Positions 44,179-52,729 of a stretch of 64,000 bases of DNA are shown in pieces; the stretch's first letter is position 1, and the number at the start of each line of letters is the position of its first letter. Location of the stretch: NCBI RefSeq assembly GCF_030294945.1, contig NZ_AP018448.1:10016501-10080500 (forward strand), given 5' to 3'. The notes under the pieces were generated by a model. It ran no database searches, was not told the origin of the DNA, and worked only from the letters and a program-made list of their open reading frames with translations. The position numbers were made by a program, and so were the translations under genes. The stretch is from Streptomyces graminofaciens. Its GTDB lineage: Bacteria > Actinomycetota > Actinomycetes > Streptomycetales > Streptomycetaceae.

Positions 44179-44313
44179 GACGAGCCCCCTTCGGCCCCCG
44201 TAGGTGGTGCGCTCAAGGCGCATGGTCCCGCCGACGGCGAAGAATGGCCATACATCGGGTAAGGGCCGGTCGAATCCGAATTGATGCCGTATCGGGCCGA
44301 CCGGGGAAAGGGG

Positions 44314-45546
44314 TCACCGGTACAGGAGGTACTCCGCGCGCACCCGCCGGAACGCCGCCAGCTCCGCCTGCCAGTCGGCCACGACGTCCTCGGTGCTCGC
44401 GCCGGCGTCGATGAGTGTGCGCACCCGGGCGGAGCCGGTCAGCTTGTCGATCCAGTTGTCCGAGCGCCAGGCGAAACCGCTCCACACCTTCTTGGCGGTC
44501 ACGAGGAGCGCGATCCCGGTGCGCACGGGGTCGAACGCGGCCCGGTCGTGGACGTGGAGCTGTACACCCCCGACCGTCTTCCCCTGGAACTTGGAGAACG
44601 TCGGGGCGAAGTACGCCTCCCTGAAGTGCACCCCCGGCAAGCCGAGTTCCTCGACGGCGGCCGCCCACCGCCGGTCGACGCCCTCCGCGCCGAGCAGCTC
44701 GAACGGCCGGGTGGTGCCGCGCCCCTCCGACACATTGGTCCCCTCGAACAGACACGTCCCGGCGTACACCAGCGCGGTGTCCGGGGTCGGCATGTTCGGG
44801 CTCGGCGGCACCCAGGGCAGGCCGTACGCGTCGTAGAACAGCGACCGCTTCCACCCGGACATCTGTACCGTCTCCAGGGGGACGGGCGTGGTCAGGAACT
44901 CCCCGTTGAACAGCCGCGCCAGCTCCGCCGCCGTCATCCCGTGCGCCTGCGCGATGGGCTGCCGCCCGACGAAGGTCGCGAACTCCTTGTGGAGGACGGG
45001 CCCGTGGGCCGCCCGGCCGGTCACCGGGTTCGGCCGGTCCAGCACCACGAAGCGCCTGCCGGCGAGGGCCGCCGCCTCCATGCAGTCGTACAGCGTCCAG
45101 ATGTAGGTGTAGAAGCGGGCGCCGACGTCCTGGATGTCGAAGACGATCGTGTCGACACCGGAGGCGGTGAAGACGTCCGCGAGCGGACGGCCGCTCTTGA
45201 GGTACGTGTCGTAGACCGGGAGGCCGGTCGCCGGGTCGTCGTAGCGGCCCTCGGAGCCACCGGCCTGGGCGGTGCCCCGAAATCCGTGCTCGGGGCCGAA
45301 GACGGCCCGCAGGTCCACGCGGTCGTCGGCGTGCATCACGTCGACGATGTGGCGTACGTCCCTGGTGACGCCGGTGGGGTTGGTGACGACGCCGACCTTT
45401 TGGCCGCCGAGGGTCCGGTAGCCGTTGGCGGCGAGGCGCTCGAAGCCGGTGCGGAGCCCTGGGCGGGCGGCCTGAGCGGGGTTCGAGGCGGTCAGGGTGG
45501 CCGCTGCGGGGGCAGCGGTGAGGAGGGTTCTGCGGGAGAGGCTCAT
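44314..45546 (-). CDS. namZ: Secreted exo-beta-N-acetylmuramidase NamZ (DUF1343, GH171)
   Basis: 410 residues from ATG 45546 (GGAGG upstream). Twin-arginine signal MSLSRRTLLTAAP. Family motifs VGVVTNPTGVTRD, AVFGPEHGFRG, FDIQDVGARFYTYIWTLYD and DRPNPVTG are intact. NamZ removes N-acetylmuramic acid from the non-reducing end of peptidoglycan fragments, so the protein probably recycles or degrades cell wall outside the cell. Confidence 0.92.
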   Translation of the reverse strand: MSLSRRTLLTAAPAAATLTASNPAQAARPGLRTGFERLAANGYRTLGGQKVGVVTNPTGVTRDVRHIVDVMHADDRVDLRAVFGPEHGFRGTAQAGGSEGRYDDPATGLPVYDTYLKSGRPLADVFTASGVDTIVFDIQDVGARFYTYIWTLYDCMEAAALAGRRFVVLDRPNPVTGRAAHGPVLHKEFATFVGRQPIAQAHGMTAAELARLFNGEFLTTPVPLETVQMSGWKRSLFYDAYGLPWVPPSPNMPTPDTALVYAGTCLFEGTNVSEGRGTTRPFELLGAEGVDRRWAAAVEELGLPGVHFREAYFAPTFSKFQGKTVGGVQLHVHDRAAFDPVRTGIALLVTAKKVWSGFAWRSDNWIDKLTGSARVRTLIDAGASTEDVVADWQAELAAFRRVRAEYLLYR

Positions 45547-45714
45547 GTGGGGGACCTCCGTGATGGTGGGGTACGGCGTCACTGCCAGCTAAGCGCTTCC
45601 GCGGGTGGTTCGTAGGGTGCGGGCTGTATGTGGCCGGTCGCGCCCACGCGGCGGAGCCGCACATGGATATGGCCCCGCGCCCTTGGGCGCGGCCGCCGTC
45701 ACCCCTTTCTTCCT

Positions 45715-45736
45715 ACATACCGACTGGTTAGTCTGG
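45715..45736. promoter_or_regulatory. TetR-type operator before SDR gene
   Basis: ACATACCGACT then GGTTAGTCTGG. The left half fits the ACATACCGACC/GGTCGGTATGT family; the right half is degenerate. It ends 47 bp before the SDR start. Confidence 0.5.
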
Positions 45737-45783
45737 TCCTTGAAAGTCGAGCCGTTCTTGTTGTGCCGCGTCGAAGGAGACCG

Positions 45784-46548
45784 ATGGTGGGAGCCGTGCA
45801 GGATGCCGGAGTGGTCGTCACCGGAGCCGGCGGTGGGATCGGGGCCGCGCTGGCCCGGCGGTTCGCCGACGAAGGGGCCCGGGTCGTCGTGAACGATCTC
45901 GATGCCGAGCGGGCTCAGGCCGTCGCCGACGAGATCGGTGGGATCGCGGTGCCCGGGGACGCGTCCGAGATCGTCGGCCCGGCCCGGGACGCACTCGGCG
46001 GAACGGTGGACGTCTACTGCGCCAACGCGGGCCTCGGCTCCGCCGGCACGGAGGCGGCCGACGAGCAGGTCTGGGCGGCTGCCTGGGACGTGAACGTGAT
46101 GGCGCATGTACGGGCGGCCCACCAGTTGCTCCCGGCCTGGTTGGAGCGCGGCAGCGGCCGTTTCGTGTCCACGGTGTCGGCGGCGGGGCTGCTCACGATG
46201 ATCGGCGCCGCCCCCTACAGCGTCACCAAGCACGGCGCCTACGCCTTCGCCGAGTGGCTCTCCCTCACCTACCGCCACCGCGGTCTGAAGGTCCACGCGA
46301 TCTGCCCCCAGGGCGTACGCACCGACATGCTGACGGCGTCGGGCAGCGCGGGCGAGCTGGTGCTGGCGCCGACCGCGATCGAGCCGTCGGATGTCGCCGA
46401 CGCGTTGTTCAAGGGGATCGAGGAGGACCGCTTCCTGATCCTTCCGCACCCCGAGGTGGCCGGTTACTACCAGGCGCGGGCCGCCGAGCCGGACCGCTGG
46501 CTGACGAACATGAACCACATCCAGCAGAGGTGGGAAGAGGCCCGCTGA
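45784..46548 (+). CDS. Short-chain dehydrogenase/reductase
   Basis: 254 residues from ATG 45784 (AAGGAG upstream). TGAGGGIGAALARRF binds NAD(P); NAG in CANAGLG; catalytic S-Y-K from STVSAAG and YSVTKHG. The substrate is undefined. It is followed by a TetR gene and, convergent beyond that, an acyl-CoA dehydrogenase with a phosphotransferase whose promoter carries a related operator, suggesting a shared CoA/lipid regulon. Confidence 0.9.
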   Translation: MVGAVQDAGVVVTGAGGGIGAALARRFADEGARVVVNDLDAERAQAVADEIGGIAVPGDASEIVGPARDALGGTVDVYCANAGLGSAGTEAADEQVWAAAWDVNVMAHVRAAHQLLPAWLERGSGRFVSTVSAAGLLTMIGAAPYSVTKHGAYAFAEWLSLTYRHRGLKVHAICPQGVRTDMLTASGSAGELVLAPTAIEPSDVADALFKGIEEDRFLILPHPEVAGYYQARAAEPDRWLTNMNHIQQRWEEAR

Positions 46549-46681
46549 TCAGCCCTGCTCGGCGGGCCGGGGCCGACGAGTGGGATGATCCTCCGGCGAA
46601 AGCGCGTTTCCGTATCGGCGGGGAACCAAGGACCGGCCGGCGGACGACCAGTAGGCGAACAGCGAAAACCATGGAAGGCAG

Positions 46682-47284
46682 GTGGCGGCAGTGCCCAGGA
46701 CGACGGACGCGGACGGCACGCCCGTCCCGCAGCGGCTGCTGGCCGCCGCCACCCGGCTCTTCGCCGAGCAGGGCTACGACCGCACCTCGGTGCAGGAGAT
46801 CGTCGAGGCGGCGGGCGTCACCAAGGGGGCGCTGTACCACTACTTCGGTTCCAAGGACGACCTGCTGCACGAGGTGTACGCGCGCGTGCTGCGCATCCAG
46901 CAGGAGCGGCTGGACTCGTTCGCGGGGGCCGACGCGCCGGTGGAGGAGCGGCTGCGGCGTGCTGCCGCCGATGTCGTCGTCACGACCATCGACAACCTCG
47001 ACGACGCGATGATCTTCTTCCGCTCGATGCACCATCTGAGCCCCGAGAAGAACAAGCAGGTGCGTGCCGAGCGACGCCGCTACCACGAGCGCTTCCGTGC
47101 GCTGATCGAGGAGGGTCAGGAGTCGGGGGTCTTCTCGAAGGCGACCCCCGCGGACCTGGTCGTGGACTACCACTTCGGCTCCGTCCACCACCTCTCGACG
47201 TGGTACCGCCCGGACGGCCCGATGCCTCCCCAGGAGGTCGCCGACCACTTGGCAGACCTGCTGTTGCGAGCCCTGCGCCCCTGA
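46682..47284 (+). CDS. TetR-family regulator (fatty-acid type)
   Basis: 200 residues. HTH about 15-62: QRLLAAATRLFAEQGYDRTSVQEIVEAAG (in parts), then KGALYHYFGSKDDLL. GTG 46682 or 46691 may start it. Flanked by SDR and acyl-CoA dehydrogenase/phosphotransferase genes that carry ACATACCGACC-type operators, so it is the best candidate to bind them. Confidence 0.87.
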   Translation: MAAVPRTTDADGTPVPQRLLAAATRLFAEQGYDRTSVQEIVEAAGVTKGALYHYFGSKDDLLHEVYARVLRIQQERLDSFAGADAPVEERLRRAAADVVVTTIDNLDDAMIFFRSMHHLSPEKNKQVRAERRRYHERFRALIEEGQESGVFSKATPADLVVDYHFGSVHHLSTWYRPDGPMPPQEVADHLADLLLRALRP

Positions 47285-47352
47285 AAGGTGCGCGGGGAAC
47301 TGCGCGACAAGCCCCCACCGACCCGCGGACGAACAACCAACCCTCGGGGGGG

Positions 47353-47371
47353 CTGGGGGCACAGCCCCCAG
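47353..47371. terminator. Terminator between TetR and acyl-CoA dehydrogenase
   Basis: CTGGGGGC, ACA, GCCCCCAG: perfect 8-bp stem between convergent genes, a common streptomycete form. Confidence 0.65.
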
Positions 47372-47431
47372 GGATGGGACGGGCAGGGGCGGCGGGGGCG
47401 AAAAGGCCCCTCCGCGCACCCCCGCCGGCGG

Positions 47432-48646
47432 TCACACGTACCGCTTCAGCTCCCGCCGAGCCAACGAGCGCTGATGCACCTCGTCCGGCCCGTCCGCGAT
47501 CATCAGCGTCCGCGCCCCCGCGTACAGCTCCGCCAACGGGAAGTCCTGACTCACCCCACCCGCACCATGCAACTGGATCGCCCGGTCGATGATGTCGACA
47601 ACCGTCCGCGGCGTCGCGATCTTGATCGCCTGGATCTCGGCGTGAGCACCCTTGTTCCCGACCGTGTCCATCATCCAGGCCGTCTTCAGCACCAGCAGCC
47701 GCAGCTGCTCCACCGCCACCCGCGCGTCCGCGATCCAGTTGTGCACCACCCCCTGCTGGGCCAGCGCCTTGCCGAACGCCTCCCGCGCCACCGCCCGCCG
47801 GCACATCAGCTCGATCGCCCGCTCGGCCATCCCGATGAGCCGCATGCAGTGGTGGATACGGCCGGGACCGAGCCGCGCCTGGGCGATCGCGAAACCGCCG
47901 CCCTCCTCGCCGATCAGGTTCGACGCCGGCACCCGAGCGCCCTCGAAGACCACCTCGGCGTGGCCGCCGTGGTAGTGGTCCTCGTAGCCGAAGACCCGCA
48001 TCGCCCGCTTCACCGTGACACCGGGCGTGTCACGCGGGACCAGGATCATCGACTGCTGGCGGCGGATGTCGGCCCCGTCCGGGTCCGTCTTGCCCATCAC
48101 GATGAAGATCTTGCAGTCGGGGTTCATCGCCCCGGAGATGTACCACTTGCGGCCCGTGATGACGTAGTCGTCGCCGTCCCGCTCGATGAGCGTGGTGATG
48201 TTCGTGGCGTCCGAGGAGGCCACCTCCGGCTCGGTCATCGCGAACGCCGAGCGGATCTCACCGGCCAGCAGCGGCTCCAGCCACTGCTTCCGCTGCGCCT
48301 CGTCGCCGAACTGGCTGAGCACCTCCATGTTGCCGGTGTCGGGCGCCGCGCAGTTCAGCGCCGTCGGCGCCAGCTGCGGCGAACGCCCGGTGATCTCGGC
48401 GAGCGGCGCGTACTGGAGGTTGGTCAGCCCGGCCCCGTACTCGGAGTCGGGAAGGAACAGGTTCCACAGGCCCTGCCTGCGGGCCTCGGCCTTCAGCTCC
48501 TCCACCACGGCCGGCGTGTCCCACGGCGAGGCCAGCTCCGCCCGCTGCTCCTCGGCCACGGCCTCGGCCGGGTAGACGTACTCGTCCATGAAGGCGAGGA
48601 GCTTGGCGCGCAGCTCCTCCGTGCGGGCGTCGAATGCGAAGTCCAT
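47432..48646 (-). CDS. Acyl-CoA dehydrogenase (ACAD10/11-like)
   Basis: 404 residues. FAMTEPEVASSDATNI, WYISGAMNPDCKIFIVMGKTD, EVVFEGARVPASNLIGEEGGGF and C-terminal GAGGVSQDFPLAELY identify the branch found beside aminoglycoside-phosphotransferase-like proteins. The gene follows the phosphotransferase by 6 bp in one operon; in eukaryotic ACAD10/11 the two domains are fused and act on 4-hydroxy fatty acids, so a similar role is plausible. Confidence 0.92.
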   Translation of the reverse strand: MDFAFDARTEELRAKLLAFMDEYVYPAEAVAEEQRAELASPWDTPAVVEELKAEARRQGLWNLFLPDSEYGAGLTNLQYAPLAEITGRSPQLAPTALNCAAPDTGNMEVLSQFGDEAQRKQWLEPLLAGEIRSAFAMTEPEVASSDATNITTLIERDGDDYVITGRKWYISGAMNPDCKIFIVMGKTDPDGADIRRQQSMILVPRDTPGVTVKRAMRVFGYEDHYHGGHAEVVFEGARVPASNLIGEEGGGFAIAQARLGPGRIHHCMRLIGMAERAIELMCRRAVAREAFGKALAQQGVVHNWIADARVAVEQLRLLVLKTAWMMDTVGNKGAHAEIQAIKIATPRTVVDIIDRAIQLHGAGGVSQDFPLAELYAGARTLMIADGPDEVHQRSLARRELKRYV

Positions 48647-48652
48647 GGCGGA

Positions 48653-49690
48653 TCAGCCCTCCTGGAGGCCGGTACGAAGAGTCGTCAGGCCGTGTTCGAT
48701 GAAGACGGGGACCAGTTCGCCTATGCGGTCGAAGCCCCGGCCGACCGTCTGGCCGAGTGTGTAGCGGTAGTGGATGCCCTCCAGGATCACGGCGAGCTTG
48801 AACCACGCGAACGCCGTGTACCAGGCGACGGCGGAGACGTCGCGGCCCGAGCGCTCCGCGTACCGCGCGACGATCTCCGCCGGGTCCGGGTGGCCGGGGG
48901 CCGCCGCGGTCGTGGAGACGGGGGAGTCGGGCAGCCCGAGCGGCACGCTGTACATCACCAGCAGGCCCAGGTCGGTCAGCGGATCGCCGAGCGTGGACAT
49001 CTCCCAGTCGAGGATCGCCCTGATCCGGTCGTCCGGGCCGAGCAGCACGTTGTCGAGGCGGTAGTCGCCGTGCACCACGGCGGGCGCGGGGGAGTGCGGC
49101 AGCTCCCGGCCCAGCGCCGCGTGCAGCTCGTCGATCCCGGCCAGCTCGCGGTTGCGGGACGCGTCCAGCTGCTTGCCCCAGCGGCGCAGCTGCCGGTCGA
49201 GGAAGCCCTCGGGGCGCCCGAAGTCGGCGAGGCCCACCTCGGCGGGGTCCACCGCGTGCAGCTCGACCAGGGTGTCCACCAGCCCGAGCACCGCCGCCCG
49301 GGTGCGCTCGGCGCCGATCGGGGCGAGCTGCTCGGCGGTGCGGTACGGGGTGCCGTCCACGAAGTCCATGACGTAGAAGGGCGCCCCGAGCACGTCCTCG
49401 TCCTCGCACAGCAGCACGGGCCGCGGCACCGGCACGCTCGTCGGGTGCAGGGCGCTGATCACCCGGTGCTCGCGCCTCATGTCGTGCGCGGTCGCCAGTA
49501 CATGGCCGAGCGGCGGCCGCCGGACCACCCACTTCGCGACGCCGTCCGTGACCTCGTACGTCAGGTTCGACCGTCCGCCCTCGATCAGCCGGCCGGTGAG
49601 CGGGCCCGCCACCAGTCCGGGCCGCTCGGTGTCGAGCAGGGCGCGGAGCCGGTCGGGATCGAGACCTGGTGGATGGTCTGGGCGCATCAT
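48653..49690 (-). CDS. APH-family phosphotransferase (ACAD10/11 kinase-domain homologue)
   Basis: 345 residues. SNLTYEVTDG near the N-terminus, HGDYRLDNVLLG (catalytic Asp loop) and ILDWEMSTLGDPLTDLG (metal-binding) match the choline/aminoglycoside kinase fold in acyl-CoA metabolism. First gene of the operon with acyl-CoA dehydrogenase. An ACATACCGACC-type operator lies 35 bp upstream. Together they may phosphorylate and eliminate 4-hydroxyacyl-CoA. Confidence 0.9.
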   Translation of the reverse strand: MMRPDHPPGLDPDRLRALLDTERPGLVAGPLTGRLIEGGRSNLTYEVTDGVAKWVVRRPPLGHVLATAHDMRREHRVISALHPTSVPVPRPVLLCEDEDVLGAPFYVMDFVDGTPYRTAEQLAPIGAERTRAAVLGLVDTLVELHAVDPAEVGLADFGRPEGFLDRQLRRWGKQLDASRNRELAGIDELHAALGRELPHSPAPAVVHGDYRLDNVLLGPDDRIRAILDWEMSTLGDPLTDLGLLVMYSVPLGLPDSPVSTTAAAPGHPDPAEIVARYAERSGRDVSAVAWYTAFAWFKLAVILEGIHYRYTLGQTVGRGFDRIGELVPVFIEHGLTTLRTGLQEG

Positions 49691-49724
49691 GGCTCCTACA
49701 CGCGGGTTACCGGGACCCGACTCA

Positions 49725-49746
49725 TGATGCCGACCGGTCGGTATGT
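49725..49746. promoter_or_regulatory. TetR-type operator before phosphotransferase/ACAD operon
   Basis: TGATGCCGACC then GGTCGGTATGT. The right half is the consensus; the left has three changes. Related to 45715 and 28589. Confidence 0.6.
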
Positions 49747-49838
49747 AGTCCAGTGGGCGTGAACAAAGTGATCGGCATCTCGACGGGATCCGGCCGTACG
49801 GGCCGGATCCCGATGACGCTACCGGTCTCTGAGGGGTG

Positions 49839-50750
49839 TCACGCGTGGCAGGTCATCATCTCTCCGCCGTTGATGGTCGCCATGTCCATGAATCCCGCGA
49901 ACGGGTCCACACCCTCCCCTTCGGGTGCCCCGTCCAGCTCGGCGTACGCCCGGTGCAGGTTGGCCACCAGCCGCTCGCTCTCCGGCAGCGCGGCGAACTC
50001 CCCGAGGTCGGTGCTCCGGGCCGCCTCCAGTGGCGTCAGCCCCGACGCGTGCGACTTCTCGGCGACCTCGGCCACGAACCGGATGTACCGCTCGGCCTTG
50101 TCGAACGCCGACGGGTCGGTGACCGGCCCGTGCCCCGGCACGACGGTCTCCGCGCCCAGCTCGCGCAGCAGCGCCAGCGCCCGCAGTGAACCGCTCAGCG
50201 ACCCCATGAGGAAGAAGGGGGTCCCGCCCTCGAAGACCAGGTCCCCCGCGAACAGCACCCGCCGGTGCGGCAGCCAGACCACCGAGTCGCCGACCGTGTG
50301 CGAGATCCCCGGGTGGATGATCTGCGCCTCGATGTCACCGACGTGCACGGTCATCCGGTCGTCGTACGTGAGGTCCGCGCCCTTGATGCTGACGTCCCCG
50401 TAGTCGGTCTGCGGCCACAGCAGATGCAGATGCTGTCCGCTGGCCAGGGCCTCGCGGCGGCAGGCCGAGTGCGAGACGAGCGTGGCGGCCGGCGTGAAGA
50501 AGCCGTTGCCGTAGGTGTGGTCCCCGTGGTGGTGGGTGTTCACCAGGAGACGCGGCGCCGGGACGCCGGTCGCGTCCAGCGCGGCGCCCAGGGCCCGGGT
50601 CCGGCGCTCGGTGGCCGCGGTGTCGACGAGCAGGGTGGTCGTCCCGTCGCTCACGAAGCCGGAGTTGTTCAGACACCAGCCGCCGTCCGGCTGTACGTAT
50701 GCGTACACGTCGTCGGCCAGCTCGACGGTGTACGGCTCTTCTGCGGTCAT
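49839..50750 (-). CDS. Metallo-beta-lactamase fold hydrolase
   Basis: 303 residues. THHHGDHTYGN (residues about 72-82) is the metal motif; AGDLVFEGG and VPGHGPVTD supply further ligands. GAGGGGG precedes ATG 50750. The reaction is unknown; enzymes of this fold act as glyoxalases, lactonases and thioesterases. Stands alone downstream of the His-repeat peptide region. Confidence 0.88.
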   Translation of the reverse strand: MTAEEPYTVELADDVYAYVQPDGGWCLNNSGFVSDGTTTLLVDTAATERRTRALGAALDATGVPAPRLLVNTHHHGDHTYGNGFFTPAATLVSHSACRREALASGQHLHLLWPQTDYGDVSIKGADLTYDDRMTVHVGDIEAQIIHPGISHTVGDSVVWLPHRRVLFAGDLVFEGGTPFFLMGSLSGSLRALALLRELGAETVVPGHGPVTDPSAFDKAERYIRFVAEVAEKSHASGLTPLEAARSTDLGEFAALPESERLVANLHRAYAELDGAPEGEGVDPFAGFMDMATINGGEMMTCHA

Positions 50751-50876
50751 AGTGACCCCCTCTTCCCCCGAATCATCGCCAACTGGTGGTCAGAGCCTGC
50801 CAGTCGACGACGATCCGAGAGGAACCGGGGTCCGCGGAAACGACGAGAGCGGCCGGGCCGCCGCTCGATCGTTGCG

Positions 50877-51173
50877 TTAGTGATCGTCCCAGTGGCCGTC
50901 GTGCGCCGCGTGCCGATGCCCGTCGTGGACGTAGTCGACGTGGTCCCCGTGCGCCACCGCCTGGTGCCCGCAGTCCTCGCCGTGGTCATGCGCGTGCCCG
51001 TCGTGCGCGGTGTGCCCGCTCGGCTCGCACTCGTCCCAGTGTCCGGAGTGCTCGCGGTGCAGATGCCCGTCGTGCGCGTAGTCGGTGTGGTCGCCGTGCG
51101 ATACGGCGGTGTGTCCGCAGGCCGGGCCGTGGCTGTGCTCGTGGACGGGGTGTTCCTGGTGGAGCGTGGTCAT
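50877..51173 (-). CDS. Histidine-repeat small protein, probable metal binder
   Basis: 98 residues, about a third His and Asp. It consists of two near-identical repeats of about 31 residues (CGH-AV-HGDH-DY-HDGH-H--H-GHWD), residues about 19-50 and 67-98. There are no membrane segments and only a few Cys (CGH twice, DEC). Probably binds zinc, nickel or copper. Similar proteins occur in many actinomycetes without known function. No Zur-type box was seen upstream. Confidence 0.7.
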   Translation of the reverse strand: MTTLHQEHPVHEHSHGPACGHTAVSHGDHTDYAHDGHLHREHSGHWDECEPSGHTAHDGHAHDHGEDCGHQAVAHGDHVDYVHDGHRHAAHDGHWDDH

Positions 51174-51279
51174 GGTGCTCGCCTTCAGGTGGTGCGGGGT
51201 GACTTGCCCAGGCTAGTCACAGAACGCACGCTTATCCCTTTTTGAAACCCATGCCGAGGCCAAGCCTTCATCCGCACGA

Positions 51280-51627
51280 TCAAGAACTGGTCTGGGACAC
51301 CAGCGCCGCCCCGCACACGGCGAGCGCGACCGTGCACAGCGCCGCCGTCGTGGCGATCCGGGGCGCGAGCGCGGGCGGAGGGGGTGTGGTCAGGGCGCGG
51401 ATACGGCGGTGGGCGAGGCCCAGGAAGGCCAGCCACAGTGCCGCGCAGACGGCTGCCGCCAGTACGGCGGGTGCCGTCGGGCCGCCGTGCAGCGCGGACT
51501 TCGTGGCGAGTACGGCGACCACGGCGCCGGTGAGGGTCGTACGCCGCCAGGCGAGCCGGGTCCGCTCCGGCTGGAGCCCCGGATCGCGCGGGGCCGTCCG
51601 CCGTGTGGGAGGCACGCCGGGTGTCAC
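51280..51627 (-). CDS. DUF202 small membrane protein
   Basis: 115 residues from GTG 51627, overlapping the upstream DUF202 stop (GTGA). RTRLAWRRTTLTGAVVAVLATK is the DUF202 start motif; three helices follow. Coupled with the next entry; function unknown. Confidence 0.8.
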   Translation of the reverse strand: MTPGVPPTRRTAPRDPGLQPERTRLAWRRTTLTGAVVAVLATKSALHGGPTAPAVLAAAVCAALWLAFLGLAHRRIRALTTPPPPALAPRIATTAALCTVALAVCGAALVSQTSS

Positions 51628-52016
51628 CCCTCCCAGCCGAGCAGTACGACGGCGACCATGGCCACGGCGACGACGGCGACCACGAGGCTGAGCGCGGCCG
51701 GGAAGCGTGACACCGGCAGATCCTCGCCCTTCCGCATCGCCCGCTCGCACCGCACCCAGTGGTTCACCGCACGGAGCGCGCACAGCACACCTGCCGCGAG
51801 CAGCGCCAGCGCGAGCCCGACGCGCCAGCCCCAGCGGAGGTCCGGCAGGAACTGGTCCACCGCGAAGCCGCCGCCGATGAGGGCGAGCGAGGTGCGCAGC
51901 CAAGCCAGGAAGGTTCGTTCGTTCGCCAGGGAGAAGCGGTAGTCGGGGGTGCGGCCCTCCTCCCGGACCTCCTCGGGTTCGAACCAGAGTCGGACGTTCC
52001 GTGCAAATTCGATCAC
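51624..52016 (-). CDS. DUF202/YidH-family membrane protein
   Basis: 130 residues. PDYRFSLANERTFLAWLRTSLALI is the family signature; three helices to the C-terminus. GTG 52016 is in frame, without a good Shine-Dalgarno. Translationally coupled to the shorter DUF202 gene, as is common for this pair. Confidence 0.82.
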   Translation of the reverse strand: MIEFARNVRLWFEPEEVREEGRTPDYRFSLANERTFLAWLRTSLALIGGGFAVDQFLPDLRWGWRVGLALALLAAGVLCALRAVNHWVRCERAMRKGEDLPVSRFPAALSLVVAVVAVAMVAVVLLGWEG

Positions 52017-52067
52017 ATGTAGGACACTACCGGTCGGCTTCGGGTGGCAAGTCCTCAGAGTCGGGCG

Positions 52068-52604
52068 TCAGCCCCTACCGCTTTGCCGCCCGTCCGTTCC
52101 GCGAAGCGCTCTCAGCCGCTCGTAGGCCGCCAGCCCGTCCGGGACCCACTCCCACTCGCCCAGCCGCCGCTCCACCTCGTCCTCGGTGAGGAAGGCGTGC
52201 CAGGCCACCTCCTCCACCTGCGGCCTGACCGGCAGCTCGCAGCGGACCTCGTACACGGCCGACCACCAGCTCGGTCCGGCCCCGTCGGCGTACAGGAACT
52301 TGAAGAGCGGGACGGGGCGTGGCAGTCCGGAGACGCCGAGTTCCTCCTCCGCCTCGCGCAGGGCCGCCTCGTCGTAGGACTCGCCCGCGCCGACCACCCC
52401 GCCGACGAACATGTCGTAGAGGGAGGGGAAGACCAGCTTCGCCGGTGTACGGCGATGGATGAAGAGCCGCCCCTCGACGTCCCTGGCCAGGACGAGCACG
52501 ATCCGATGGCACAGCCCACGCGCGTACGCCTCCCCGCGCGGGGCCTGCCCGATGACCTGATCGTTCTCGTCCACGATGTCGAGGATCTCGTCGGCGGCAC
52601 TCAT
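52068..52604 (-). CDS. Nudix hydrolase
   Basis: 178 residues. The Nudix box GAGESYDEAALREAEEELGV (G-x5-E-x7-REAxEELGV) is intact. DEILDIVDENDQVIGQAPRGEA at the N-terminus resembles the isopentenyl-diphosphate-isomerase-like Nudix group. Hydrolyses some nucleoside diphosphate derivative; substrate not predictable. ATG 52604. Confidence 0.9.
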   Translation of the reverse strand: MSAADEILDIVDENDQVIGQAPRGEAYARGLCHRIVLVLARDVEGRLFIHRRTPAKLVFPSLYDMFVGGVVGAGESYDEAALREAEEELGVSGLPRPVPLFKFLYADGAGPSWWSAVYEVRCELPVRPQVEEVAWHAFLTEDEVERRLGEWEWVPDGLAAYERLRALRGTDGRQSGRG

Positions 52605-52729
52605 GCCCTCATCCAAGCAGGGGTGGGTGGTGGAAGGCTTGTGGCCGCACGACCCGCCCATCTCGCGCTGCGTGGGCTGCCGGTCCGTCGCGGCCTTGCC
52701 TCGGCGCAGGCCCCTCGGCGCTGAGGTTC

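Noticed and set aside
51185..51436. 83-residue ORF below the His-repeat gene
   Set aside because: Antisense/overlapping shadow of the DUF202 gene and its flank.
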